The position numbers and the translations under genes were made by a program. The notes below the pieces were generated by a model. The model made no database searches and was not told the DNA's origin. It saw nothing but the letters and a program-made list of their open reading frames with translations. 23,313 nucleotides of DNA, from positions 105,868 to 129,180 of the forward strand of contig DHWY01000002.1 in NCBI GenBank assembly GCA_002413425.1. The letters are read 5' to 3'. Below, piece after piece: positions 6,996-14,834 of this stretch (the first letter of the stretch is position 1; every line of letters starts with the position of its first letter). This stretch comes from Candidatus Saccharibacteria bacterium UBA5170 (GTDB lineage Bacteria; Patescibacteriota; Saccharimonadia; Saccharimonadales; Saccharimonadaceae).

Positions 6996-9677
6996 ATGGG
7001 TTTTATCTCAGCAATAATTAGCTTTTTCTTGCAATGGTATATTTGGCTACCGATTGTGCTTCTGCTGTCATACCTGACGTGGCGTAATTATCGTAAACTC
7101 GAAACTTCAGCCGACACCGTCGAAAGCGACCTCCTTATCTTGGAGATTCCGAAAGCCAACGACAAGAGCGAGCTGGCGGCCGAGCAGCTCTTCGCCAGTC
7201 TTCATGGCATCTTTCGCGATAAAGAAGAGTTAAGACTTAATAACGGGGTCCAAGAACATTTAAGTTTCGAGATTGCCTCCGTTAATGGTCAAATCCGCTT
7301 TTATGCCTGGGTACCACGAACACTCCGAAGTTTTGTCGAAGGACAGATTTATTCACAGTATCCCACCGTCCAAATTCATGAGGCCGACGAGGATTACGTT
7401 GCGCACGAGCGTGAGCACAGTGTTGTCTACACCTCAGAAATTACACTGACCGACAATGAAATGTTGCCGATTAAAACGTTCCAGAGTTTCGAAGTCGATC
7501 CGCTGGCGGGTATCACCGGTACGCTCGCCAAGCTTGAATCCAGTGGCGAAGAAGTGTGGATCCAAATTCTCGCCCGACCAATCACCGACGACTGGCACAA
7601 ACGCTCGGAACGCTGGGTCTCAAACGTTAAAAAAGGTAGATCATCATCACTGTTTGGGGGAGATAGCTTAAATTTCTCATGGATTGGCGACCTACTGGAA
7701 GCCTTATGGAAACCGCCAGAAGAGGGGAAGACTGCCGGAGCTATCGCCCCAGAGCTATCAGATCGTGACAAAACCCGACTGGCAGAAGCCGAGAAAAAGG
7801 CCACCAAATTAGGTTACGAAGTAAAAATCCGCCTGGCCTTCCTGGGGGATAGTACCACCAACGCTCGGCTCCGCATGCAGGCAATCGTTGGAACATTCAA
7901 GCAATTCAATAGCACCAACCTGAACGGTTTCAAGATGACTAGTAGCACCTTCAAAAAAGAAGATTTGGCGAAGTATCGAACCCGCTCCTTCGACGATCAC
8001 GGCTATATCCTCAATATCGAAGAACTGGCCAGCGTCTTCCACCTGCCGCACACGAACGTCGAAACGCCAAACATCGTCTGGGCAACCAGCAAAACCGCTG
8101 AACCGCCAGCCAAGCTGCCCCTTATTACTGGCAATACCGCTATCGATGAGAATATCAGCGCCTTCGGATTGACCAACTTCCGCGGCATTAATCACCAGTT
8201 TGGCATGCTACGTTCAGATCGATCGCGCCACGTCTATATTATTGGACAAACTGGAGCAGGGAAGACCGGCACGCTCGAGCTGTTCGCCCTGAGCGATATC
8301 TTCCATGGCCACGGCTACGCTATCATCGACCCGCACGGCGACTTCGCGGTCAATAACATGCGCTTTATCCCTGGTAGCCGGATGCAAGATGTCGTCTATT
8401 TTAACCCAGCCGACACGGCGTATCCACTCGGCTTTAACCCGCTAGAGATCACGAATCCCAACCAAAAGTCTAATATTAGCTCTGAGGTTATAGGGGTACT
8501 CAAACGTATGTTCGGCGAGAGCTGGGGCCCACGGCTCGAATACATTCTGCGTTACACTATTTTGGCGCTGCTTGATCGTCCGACCACAACCATGCTCGAC
8601 ATCACCCGTATGTTAACCGACAAGAAATTTCGTCAAGAAACGCTTGAGTATTGTCAAGACACCGTCGTACTAAACTTCTGGAAAGTGGAGTTCGCCAGCT
8701 GGAACGATAAGTTCGCCTCGGAGGCGATTGCGCCAGTGCTCAACAAAGTCGGCGCCTTCACGGCCAACCCCATCATCCGTAATATAATCGGCCAACCAAA
8801 GTCGACCTTTAACATTCGTCAGATGATGGACGAGGGCAAGATTCTAATCGTTAACCTATCCAAAGGCCTGATTGGTGAAGACAATGCCGCCATCCTCGGT
8901 GCCTTTATGGTGACAAAAATCCAACTCGCCGCCATGAGCCGAAGCGATATCGAAAGGATCGAAGATCGCCGGCCTTTTTATCTGTACGTCGATGAGTTCC
9001 AAAACTTTGCGACCGACTCATTTGCTACCATTCTCTCCGAGGCTCGAAAATACGGCCTCAACCTCACCGTTGCCAACCAATACATCAGCCAGATGACCGA
9101 CACTGTTCGAGATGCTGTTTTTGGTAACGTCGGCACCATGATATGTTTCCGCGTCTCGGCTGACGACGCACCCATCTTGGCCAAACAATTCGAACCACAA
9201 TTTGAACCGACCGACCTGCTGCAAATGCACAATCGCAGTTTTATTATCAACATGGTAATCGGAGGCGAAAAATCGCCAGCCTTTAGCGCCACCACCTTGA
9301 CGCTACCTCCGCCACAGATTGATAACACAGGCAGGATTATCGAGAACACTCGGCGTACTTATAGCCGCAACCGAGCCGAGATCGAGCAAGAGATCAGTCT
9401 GGCCATTCAACCACCGCAACACCTTCAACCCAGCCACCCACAATCGGCGGCACAAGCCCGTCAGTGGCCAATCAATGCGCAATCACAGACAGTGACACCA
9501 ACATCTCCAACATCGGGGCAGGGGACAGTTCAGACGACTGGCGTTTTAAGTTCCGACCCTGCAAAGAAAAAGCGAACTCGAACTCGTAAAAGAAAACCCT
9601 CGACGCCAGACGAGTCAATAAGCCAAACGCCTTCAAGCGTCAAACATCCAAGCTCCAACGAACTCTACCTTCACTAG
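6996..9677 (+). CDS. Membrane-anchored VirD4/TraG-like ATPase
   Basis: An 893-aa protein. One hydrophobic segment (about 4-27) anchors the N-terminus. Residues 40-400 form a large domain I cannot name, including a charged linker (about 255-275). The P-loop GQTGAGKT (417-424) is followed by IIDPHGDF. Walker B is YLYVDEFQN (Asp at 666), then ILSEARKYGLNLTVANQY, the arrangement of VirD4/TraG/TrwB coupling ATPases and HerA-like pumps. The C-terminal 100 residues are Pro/Gln/Thr-rich with a basic patch (KKKRTRTRKRKP), probably disordered. It resembles type IV secretion ATPases encoded across CPR genomes. No relaxase, VirB or pilus gene lies nearby, so a DNA- or protein-translocation role is inference. 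A GAGGTGA lies 18 nt before the ATG, too far for an optimal SD. Confidence 0.8.
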   Translation: MGFISAIISFFLQWYIWLPIVLLLSYLTWRNYRKLETSADTVESDLLILEIPKANDKSELAAEQLFASLHGIFRDKEELRLNNGVQEHLSFEIASVNGQIRFYAWVPRTLRSFVEGQIYSQYPTVQIHEADEDYVAHEREHSVVYTSEITLTDNEMLPIKTFQSFEVDPLAGITGTLAKLESSGEEVWIQILARPITDDWHKRSERWVSNVKKGRSSSLFGGDSLNFSWIGDLLEALWKPPEEGKTAGAIAPELSDRDKTRLAEAEKKATKLGYEVKIRLAFLGDSTTNARLRMQAIVGTFKQFNSTNLNGFKMTSSTFKKEDLAKYRTRSFDDHGYILNIEELASVFHLPHTNVETPNIVWATSKTAEPPAKLPLITGNTAIDENISAFGLTNFRGINHQFGMLRSDRSRHVYIIGQTGAGKTGTLELFALSDIFHGHGYAIIDPHGDFAVNNMRFIPGSRMQDVVYFNPADTAYPLGFNPLEITNPNQKSNISSEVIGVLKRMFGESWGPRLEYILRYTILALLDRPTTTMLDITRMLTDKKFRQETLEYCQDTVVLNFWKVEFASWNDKFASEAIAPVLNKVGAFTANPIIRNIIGQPKSTFNIRQMMDEGKILIVNLSKGLIGEDNAAILGAFMVTKIQLAAMSRSDIERIEDRRPFYLYVDEFQNFATDSFATILSEARKYGLNLTVANQYISQMTDTVRDAVFGNVGTMICFRVSADDAPILAKQFEPQFEPTDLLQMHNRSFIINMVIGGEKSPAFSATTLTLPPPQIDNTGRIIENTRRTYSRNRAEIEQEISLAIQPPQHLQPSHPQSAAQARQWPINAQSQTVTPTSPTSGQGTVQTTGVLSSDPAKKKRTRTRKRKPSTPDESISQTPSSVKHPSSNELYLH

Positions 9678-9753
9678 TCATACCGCCTTAACTCACTCAC
9701 AGCTCTTTCTATCACCCATAAAACCTGTTTGATATATTAGTTGATACGGAATA

Positions 9754-9768
9754 GAACAAAATTAGAAC
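9754..9768. repeat. GAAC-N7-GAAC direct repeat, left copy
   Basis: GAAC-AAAATTA-GAAC. The half-sites are 11 bp apart, one helical turn. The same architecture occurs at 10391-10405. GTTC-N7-GTTC is the LexA-box form of alphaproteobacteria; no link to SOS control is shown here. Confidence 0.5.
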
Positions 9769-9957
9769 ATCACTGATATACGCTGTAGTTAATCGTTATT
9801 AAGATAATTATGCCCAAGTATCATGCAGAGATCCAGATTATGTAAATGATATTTCATGGTTAGGATTAATCCATAGACATAAAGAGGCGACCCAAAGCAC
9901 AATAAAGAGCGAAGAACAAACACGCAAGTAGGCGAACGTAAAAAACAAAAAAAATCT

Positions 9958-9986
9958 TTGACAACACGTGAATGAGTAGTCATAAT
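9958..9986 (+). promoter_or_regulatory. Orphan + strand promoter in the gene-free region
   Basis: TTGACA (9958-9963), exactly 17 nt, then CATAAT (9981-9986). The predicted start is near 9993. No ORF of substance follows, so any transcript would be non-coding. A weak stop signal (GCCG/CGGC stem at 10253-10266 followed by TTTGCTTTTTT) could end it after about 285 nt. Confidence 0.5.
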
Positions 9987-10011
9987 CTGCACAGTGATTA
10001 TACGTCGCACA

Positions 10012-10059
10012 ATATATCTTTTACGACATTAGATATATGCACAATAGATGATTATCTAT
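10012..10059. repeat. Two adjacent AT-rich inverted repeats
   Basis: ATATATCT/AGATATAT (10012-10019 and 10031-10038, 11-nt loop) and ATAGAT/ATCTAT (10044-10049 and 10054-10059, 4-nt loop). Both are perfect. They lie just downstream of the orphan promoter and would be the first hairpins of its transcript. Confidence 0.5.
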
Positions 10060-10390
10060 ATGTCTCATAGAGTGCTAAAAACAGCTACAGACGTGCGAGT
10101 GGAGTAGTTCTGTGCGTTCACCGATAACAATCTCACTCATTAACTTATTGCTTATTCATGTTCAACAATTACCTACACGTAGATATCCCGCTGTGTCGTA
10201 AAGTAGGACTGTAAGATTTACCACTGGCTGGTTATGCTGATTTGTCCACAGTGCCGTGTATGCGGCTATTTGCTTTTTTGTGAAAACATTTCGACACTTC
10301 CCTGCTCGCCTCTTTTTAAATTATTTGCTTTTTTATAATTATCGTGTTTATGTATGTTTTTTTATGATAATATATTTATAAAAGAATATA

Positions 10391-10405
10391 GAACAAATAT
10401 AGAAC
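10391..10405. repeat. GAAC-N7-GAAC direct repeat, right copy
   Basis: GAAC-AAATATA-GAAC, 36 bp beyond the ftsQ stop codon. It shares the ATAGAACA context with the left copy at 9754-9768, about 637 bp away. Confidence 0.5.
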
Positions 10406-10440
10406 AATCGATAGGGTGAGGCGGTGGACTACCCTAGCGC

Positions 10441-11382
10441 CTATCTATAGAAGGCTTTACCGCTCACTCTGACGTCCACATAGGCTGGAGCCTCGCCGCG
10501 ACCTATAAAATACCCAAGTGTCCTACTCATATCCTCTACTTGCTCCCCTGCTGGTCGGTCAATCGATAAACGCACAATAGGCACGACGTCCTTAAGCCGT
10601 ATCTCTAGCTGACGTGTCGTACCCACAGGGAGTACGGCCTGAGTGACGGTATAGCCACTGCTTTTGGAGAGAGCCACAATACGGCCGACAAAGCCAAGAA
10701 AACGATTGCTCGCCACAGTGGAACCTTGCTGCAGGGCAACGCCACTATCATCAACGATCTGTACGTCGGGGTTCCCGTAGTAATTCCGCTCGAACGCAAC
10801 ACCTTTGGCGTCAACAAAGTACTGTTTTGAGTCAATTTTCCAGCCGGCAACAGGTTTCCTGATAGTCAGTATAAATTCCGTTGCGCCAATACTACTGAAC
10901 CTCGTCTGTGTCAAACCCTCAACTTCTGGAAGAACTTGCGAGAGATAGGTAGTAAGATTGGATTGATCCATAGCGAAGCGCAATCGACTGATTGGATTTC
11001 GCCCCAAATAGTCATCAATTGCCTTTTGGTATAGGGTGGTGTCTATCGGCCGAGATATAGTTGTATCCGAAATACTGACGACGACGCGGGCAGTAAACTG
11101 TGTCAGCAACCACAGCAAAAGAACAGCCCCACTCAGAACAATCAACAGGATTGTCCCGACCTTACGTCGCATGAGTGCCAAGTAGTGCGCGTGCGTACGC
11201 GGCGACTGTAGGTCAGTTGAATGATGAGTGGCGCTCAGTTTATTCGACGTGCTCCCTGTCAATGTACGATTACGCTGAAAAAGGTTCTGTCGCTGAGCGT
11301 CGGTTGCAACCTGACGATCAGGACTACTCGCTGACTGTCTGCGGTTTGGTATATTTGATGTTTTTTTATGCAAGATACCCAT
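10441..11382 (-). CDS. ftsQ: FtsQ/DivIB-like division protein
   Basis: A 313-aa bitopic protein: a polar, basic N-terminal tail (1-73, many Ser/Thr/Arg), one transmembrane segment (about 75-96), and an extracellular part of about 215 residues. Position as the last gene of a dcw cluster and this topology fit FtsQ/DivIB, which bridges FtsL/FtsI with other divisome parts. The POTRA-like region is poorly conserved, as is usual, so the call rests mainly on context. The ATG at 11382 is 21 nt after the murG stop. There is no SD, but TATACT (11401-11396) sits 13 nt before the ATG, so a short-leader internal promoter is possible. A weak inverted repeat (10410-10415/10440-10445) overlaps the stop codon. 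Confidence 0.75.
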   Translation of the reverse strand: MGILHKKTSNIPNRRQSASSPDRQVATDAQRQNLFQRNRTLTGSTSNKLSATHHSTDLQSPRTHAHYLALMRRKVGTILLIVLSGAVLLLWLLTQFTARVVVSISDTTISRPIDTTLYQKAIDDYLGRNPISRLRFAMDQSNLTTYLSQVLPEVEGLTQTRFSSIGATEFILTIRKPVAGWKIDSKQYFVDAKGVAFERNYYGNPDVQIVDDSGVALQQGSTVASNRFLGFVGRIVALSKSSGYTVTQAVLPVGTTRQLEIRLKDVVPIVRLSIDRPAGEQVEDMSRTLGYFIGRGEAPAYVDVRVSGKAFYR

Positions 11383-11403
11383 AATAACTATGACTAGTAT
11401 AGC

Positions 11404-12555
11404 TTATTTGACAGCATCGAGGATCATATCCGCCATGTCGCGCGCAGCGTGTGGCTTGGCAAAGGTCGAGAATTTTTTTGTCATCGCCGCCGATGTCTCG
11501 GGCTCTGTTAAGATGCGCTTAATTGCCTGTCTTAATACTGCTGGATTATCTATCATACTTTGCTCATCAACGACGACAACAGCGCCTGCGTCCGAGTAGA
11601 CCACAGCATTTTTCAGTTGATGTCCACCCGTTAATTTGCCATTGGGAATCAAAATAGTTGGCTTGGCGAGCGCCGCAAGCTCAAGTATTGTTGTGGCTCC
11701 CGCCCGCGTCACGACAACATTCGCGCCACCAAGTAGCGCCGCCATTCCGTTTGAGATAAAGGCCTGTAGCTGAAAGTGACTGTCGTTTGGTGGCGTTAGG
11801 CTGCGAAGTTCATCGTATTGACCTGCCCCCGCAACAAGAACGACCGAACCGAGTACTAAAAGGTCTGGCAGGGTTTCGACCACCACGTCGTTGATGCGGG
11901 TCGCACCAAGTCCCCCACCAGTAATAACAATAAGTGGACGATTGGGGTCAATCCCCCACAACTCTCTCGCCACCTGACGTTCGCTCATACTAAACGGATG
12001 GAATTCGTTTGCTATCGGAATGCCAATGTAACGTGATATTGCCTTAGGGTACGAGTAATACTCGAGTGGCGCGCCAGTCGCAATTGCTGTCGCCCACTTT
12101 GAAAGAACTCGATTCGTCAGACCCGGATGCGCATCAGAGTCATGAATAACCAGTGGAATACCAAGAATTTTGGCCGCCAATCCGACAGGTAAACAGACAT
12201 ACCCACCCTTGGTAAAGACAACGTCTGGCCGCCACAGTACAAGTTTAACGAAACTTTGAGCAAAACCAATAATAACCAAAAATCCGTCTCGGATATTCAA
12301 CAGTACTAGTGTCGGCCAAAGCAATTGGCGCAGGACAGATAAGTGATAGTACCGACGTAATTTGCCGGAGATAATTGTCTGAACGGGTAAATCTTGGTCA
12401 AAATGACCAAGCAGCGCCCGGGCCTGTGACGCGAATTTTTTGTCGCACCAAAACCTAATCTCAGCGCGAGGATGTCGCTCTTTTAGCTCTTTAAGAACTG
12501 CGACGACTGGAGTGACGTGACCGCCCGATCCCCCGCCGACTGCTAGAATCTTCAT
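11404..12555 (-). CDS. murG: UDP-GlcNAc:lipid I transferase MurG
   Basis: A 383-aa GT-B glycosyltransferase that adds GlcNAc to lipid I, making lipid II at the inner membrane face. Visible motifs: the N-terminal GGGSGGHVTPVVAVLKEL (GGxGGH loop), FTKGGYVCLPVGLAAKILGIP, HDSDAHPGLTNRVLS, ITGGGLGATRIND, and VVTRAGATTILELAALAKPTILIP followed by GGHQLKNA for UDP-GlcNAc binding. Compared with E. coli the HExN segment reads HDSD. An AGGAGG lies 9 nt before the ATG at 12555, confirming the start although it overlaps the end of ftsW by 65 bp. A longer inter-domain section (about 75-105, hydrophobic) suggests membrane association. Confidence 0.95.
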   Translation of the reverse strand: MKILAVGGGSGGHVTPVVAVLKELKERHPRAEIRFWCDKKFASQARALLGHFDQDLPVQTIISGKLRRYYHLSVLRQLLWPTLVLLNIRDGFLVIIGFAQSFVKLVLWRPDVVFTKGGYVCLPVGLAAKILGIPLVIHDSDAHPGLTNRVLSKWATAIATGAPLEYYSYPKAISRYIGIPIANEFHPFSMSERQVARELWGIDPNRPLIVITGGGLGATRINDVVVETLPDLLVLGSVVLVAGAGQYDELRSLTPPNDSHFQLQAFISNGMAALLGGANVVVTRAGATTILELAALAKPTILIPNGKLTGGHQLKNAVVYSDAGAVVVVDEQSMIDNPAVLRQAIKRILTEPETSAAMTKKFSTFAKPHAARDMADMILDAVK

Positions 12556-13795
12556 ATGATGCCTCCTTTAATCTTGATGGATGAACGGTATAGCGCGATA
12601 GCTGAAATGCCAATCCGAGCGCTGCAGCAATAAATATCATACTCGTACCACCAAAACTGAGTAGTGGTAACGTGATTCCAGTGAGCGGAAAAATCCCAAT
12701 CATTGATGCTACATTAAGGATAACATGCGCGCCGAACCATCCAAAGACTCCTGCAACGAGTAATTTGAGGCGTAGATCGACCAGATGGTCCATTACCTTA
12801 AGCAGTCGCATCAGCAGCGAGGCGAATAGACCTAAAATTGTCACAAGGCCAATAAAGCCAAATGTCTCCCCCATAATCGCAAATACCGAGTCATTAATAG
12901 CCTCGGGCAAATACCCAGTTGCCTGAACGCTGTTGCCAACTCCAACACCGAATAACCCTCCGGTACCAATGGCTATCTTGGCGTGCTCGATATGATAGCT
13001 TCCGGCGTCACTCGTCGAGCTGTCGTCGCCTTTGAAAAACGTACTAATACGTCCGACTCGGTGGGGCGCGGCTATAATGAGCCCCACACCAATAACCAAA
13101 ACACCCGCGAATATGATAAGCCCAATCCTTTTACTAATGCCGGCAACGAGTAACATCGTCGCAACAATACTCATCATTGCAATTCCCGTACCAAGATCTT
13201 GTTGAATAATAATAATAAAAAACATCGATAGAGCTGTTATCGTGCCAATTGGCACCAGCGTCCCTTGGACATCATTGATTCTTCCCTGTTTTGTCTTGGT
13301 ACCTAAAAAACCCGCGACAAAGACGAGAATGCCAAACTTAAGTACCTCAGCCGGTTGCAGGCTGCCAAGTGGGCCGAGGTTAAACCAGCGAGTTGCACCG
13401 AGGCTTTCCTGGGCAATTCCCAGATGTGCCCACCCCGCTACGGCCAAAACAGCACAGGCGGCAAGTCCAATTAATAGCAATTTGCTACCGTTTTTGATAA
13501 TCCATGTGTACGATACCGTCGACATTGCTCCAAATGCCGCCAACGAGAGCAGCAGACTAATCGCCTGTTTGACGAAGAAATAACTGTCGCTGTAGTCACT
13601 TCCGTACGAATTATTCAGCACATTCGCACGTTGCGGCCCAATCGCATAGATAATAATAAGGCCGCACAACATCAACAAGCCCATAAAGAGAACTATATAG
13701 TAGTCAGGACGGTGACGTCGAACAGATGTCGCCTCAGACTGTCCTGGGGTATTAAGCGCCGTTAGTATTGCCTGTGAGCTGCCTCCCGATGCCAT
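12491..13795 (-). CDS. ftsW: SEDS glycan polymerase FtsW
   Basis: A 434-aa polytopic membrane protein of the SEDS family, which polymerises septal peptidoglycan together with a class B PBP. It has about ten hydrophobic segments. Family motifs: GATRWFNLGPLGSLQPAEVLK (with the QPxE element), IIQQDLGTG, GVGVGNS, LPEAINDSVFAIMGETFGFIG, and PLTGITLPLLSFGGTS near the end. The N-terminal 45 residues and the Ser/Arg-rich tail (SSSRRGIGRSRHSSRR) are cytoplasmic. The ATG at 13795 is chosen because GGAGGT lies 10 nt upstream; a longer frame from 13837 would run into mraY. It starts 1 nt after the mraY stop and overlaps murG by 65 bp. Confidence 0.94.
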   Translation of the reverse strand: MASGGSSQAILTALNTPGQSEATSVRRHRPDYYIVLFMGLLMLCGLIIIYAIGPQRANVLNNSYGSDYSDSYFFVKQAISLLLSLAAFGAMSTVSYTWIIKNGSKLLLIGLAACAVLAVAGWAHLGIAQESLGATRWFNLGPLGSLQPAEVLKFGILVFVAGFLGTKTKQGRINDVQGTLVPIGTITALSMFFIIIIQQDLGTGIAMMSIVATMLLVAGISKRIGLIIFAGVLVIGVGLIIAAPHRVGRISTFFKGDDSSTSDAGSYHIEHAKIAIGTGGLFGVGVGNSVQATGYLPEAINDSVFAIMGETFGFIGLVTILGLFASLLMRLLKVMDHLVDLRLKLLVAGVFGWFGAHVILNVASMIGIFPLTGITLPLLSFGGTSMIFIAAALGLAFQLSRYTVHPSRLKEASYEDSSSRRGIGRSRHSSRRSS

Positions 13796-13796
13796 G

Positions 13797-14831
13797 CTAG
13801 ATATGACCTCCAGCCAAAGCAAGTAATACGCCCACAAAAGCCGCTACATACGCAATCACCCAGAAGCGCATGGTTACTTTTGTCTCTGGCCAACCGATCG
13901 CCTCAAGATGGTGATGAATTGGCGCAGAAATAAATACTCTTCGTTTGAATACCCGCTTGCTGACAATCTGGATTAAGCTCGAGCCGGCCTCAATGACAAA
14001 GACGATACCAATAATCGGAAGAAGAAATAGCGTATTAGTTAATATCGCGACAACACCCAACGATGTTCCGAGAGCGAAGCTGCCGACGTCTCCCATGAAA
14101 AACCTGGCCGGGTAAATATTAAACCACAAGTAACTAAGGAGTGCGCCAACTACTGTAAAACAGAAACCAGCCAGAAAGAATTGGCCCTGCAGGAGCGCAA
14201 TGATTCCAAAGGCACCATAGCTAATTGATACCAGACCACCAGCAAGTCCATCCAGACCATCACTAATATTCACTGCGTTACCAGCAGCAACCACAACAAA
14301 TGCGAACAGCGGTATTATCAACCAGCCAAGCGTCCAATCACCCAAAAATGGCACATGAACAATATCGATGCCGATTTTCGCAAAGAAATACCAACCAAGT
14401 CCGAGCCCAATAGCCGTTATCATCACGAATTTTAAACTCGAACGCAGCCCAGCCACCCCTGTACCTTGGCCTCGAAGATTAATGATGTCATCCAGTAGTC
14501 CGACAAATGCCCCACCGATGAGCGCCGCTAAAGGGAGGTACGTTTGGCCGCGATTGAGGTTGAACAGTGTCACGACGCTAATAGCGACGACAAACACTAA
14601 CCCAGCCATCGTTGGAATATTGCGCTTGAACTTGTCGGCATGGAGCTTGGTAAATACTTCAAGCTTCTCGCCAGTCGTGCTGGTACTGCGTTGCCTTTTC
14701 CAAAATTTATAGCGATAGGCTAAAAATGTATAGATTGGAGTCAGGAACATTGCCAGCAAGAAAGCCGCCACACTCAAAATATAAGTACTCGTGAGCTCGT
14801 GTGTTAAATTGACAGATGTTAGTATTTCCAT
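13797..14831 (-). CDS. mraY: Phospho-MurNAc-pentapeptide transferase MraY
   Basis: A 344-aa polytopic membrane enzyme that transfers phospho-MurNAc-pentapeptide to undecaprenyl phosphate, making lipid I. Diagnostic motifs: IPTMAG, GLLDD (Asp-Asp pair), NAVNISDGLDGLAGG, FMGDVGSFALG and APIHHHLEAIGWPETKV. About ten hydrophobic segments are visible. The N-terminal 15 residues are unconserved. The ATG at 14831 is 3 nt after the ftsI stop, with a GAAGGG-type SD inside the end of ftsI. It supplies lipid I to the product of murG, two genes downstream. Confidence 0.96.
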   Translation of the reverse strand: MEILTSVNLTHELTSTYILSVAAFLLAMFLTPIYTFLAYRYKFWKRQRSTSTTGEKLEVFTKLHADKFKRNIPTMAGLVFVVAISVVTLFNLNRGQTYLPLAALIGGAFVGLLDDIINLRGQGTGVAGLRSSLKFVMITAIGLGLGWYFFAKIGIDIVHVPFLGDWTLGWLIIPLFAFVVVAAGNAVNISDGLDGLAGGLVSISYGAFGIIALLQGQFFLAGFCFTVVGALLSYLWFNIYPARFFMGDVGSFALGTSLGVVAILTNTLFLLPIIGIVFVIEAGSSLIQIVSKRVFKRRVFISAPIHHHLEAIGWPETKVTMRFWVIAYVAAFVGVLLALAGGHI

Positions 14832-14834
14832 TGT

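Larger units (their letters stand above)
9678..10440. other. AT-rich convergent intergenic region, no convincing gene
   Basis: About 760 bp between the end of the + block and the end of the - block. It contains a good + strand promoter (9958-9986), two GAAC-N7-GAAC direct repeats near its ends, perfect inverted repeats (10012-10019/10031-10038 and 10044-10049/10054-10059), a repeated GCACAATA, one near-consensus DnaA box (TTGTCCACA, 10241-10249), and a very AT-rich tract at 10310-10400. A short frame on - (GTG at 10010 or ATG at 9983, ending 9789) resembles nothing known. No strong terminator for either flanking gene was found. Confidence 0.6.

Noticed and set aside
9789..10010. Small - strand ORF in the gene-free zone (GTG at 10010 or ATG at 9983), with TATAAT 13 nt before the ATG
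   Set aside because: Hydrophobic, Cys/Phe-rich, low-complexity product with no SD and no known motif. The TATAAT is part of an inverted repeat (ATAATC/GATTAT). I cannot support it as a gene.
9981..10059. Possible dif site, suggested by the AT-rich inverted repeats at a convergent locus
   Set aside because: The half-site sequences and the 6-bp central spacing do not match the XerC/XerD consensus.
10241..10400. Possible replication origin (DnaA-like box TTGTCCACA beside an AT-rich tract)
   Set aside because: Only one imperfect box, no dnaA or dnaN nearby, and convergent genes, the opposite of a typical origin.
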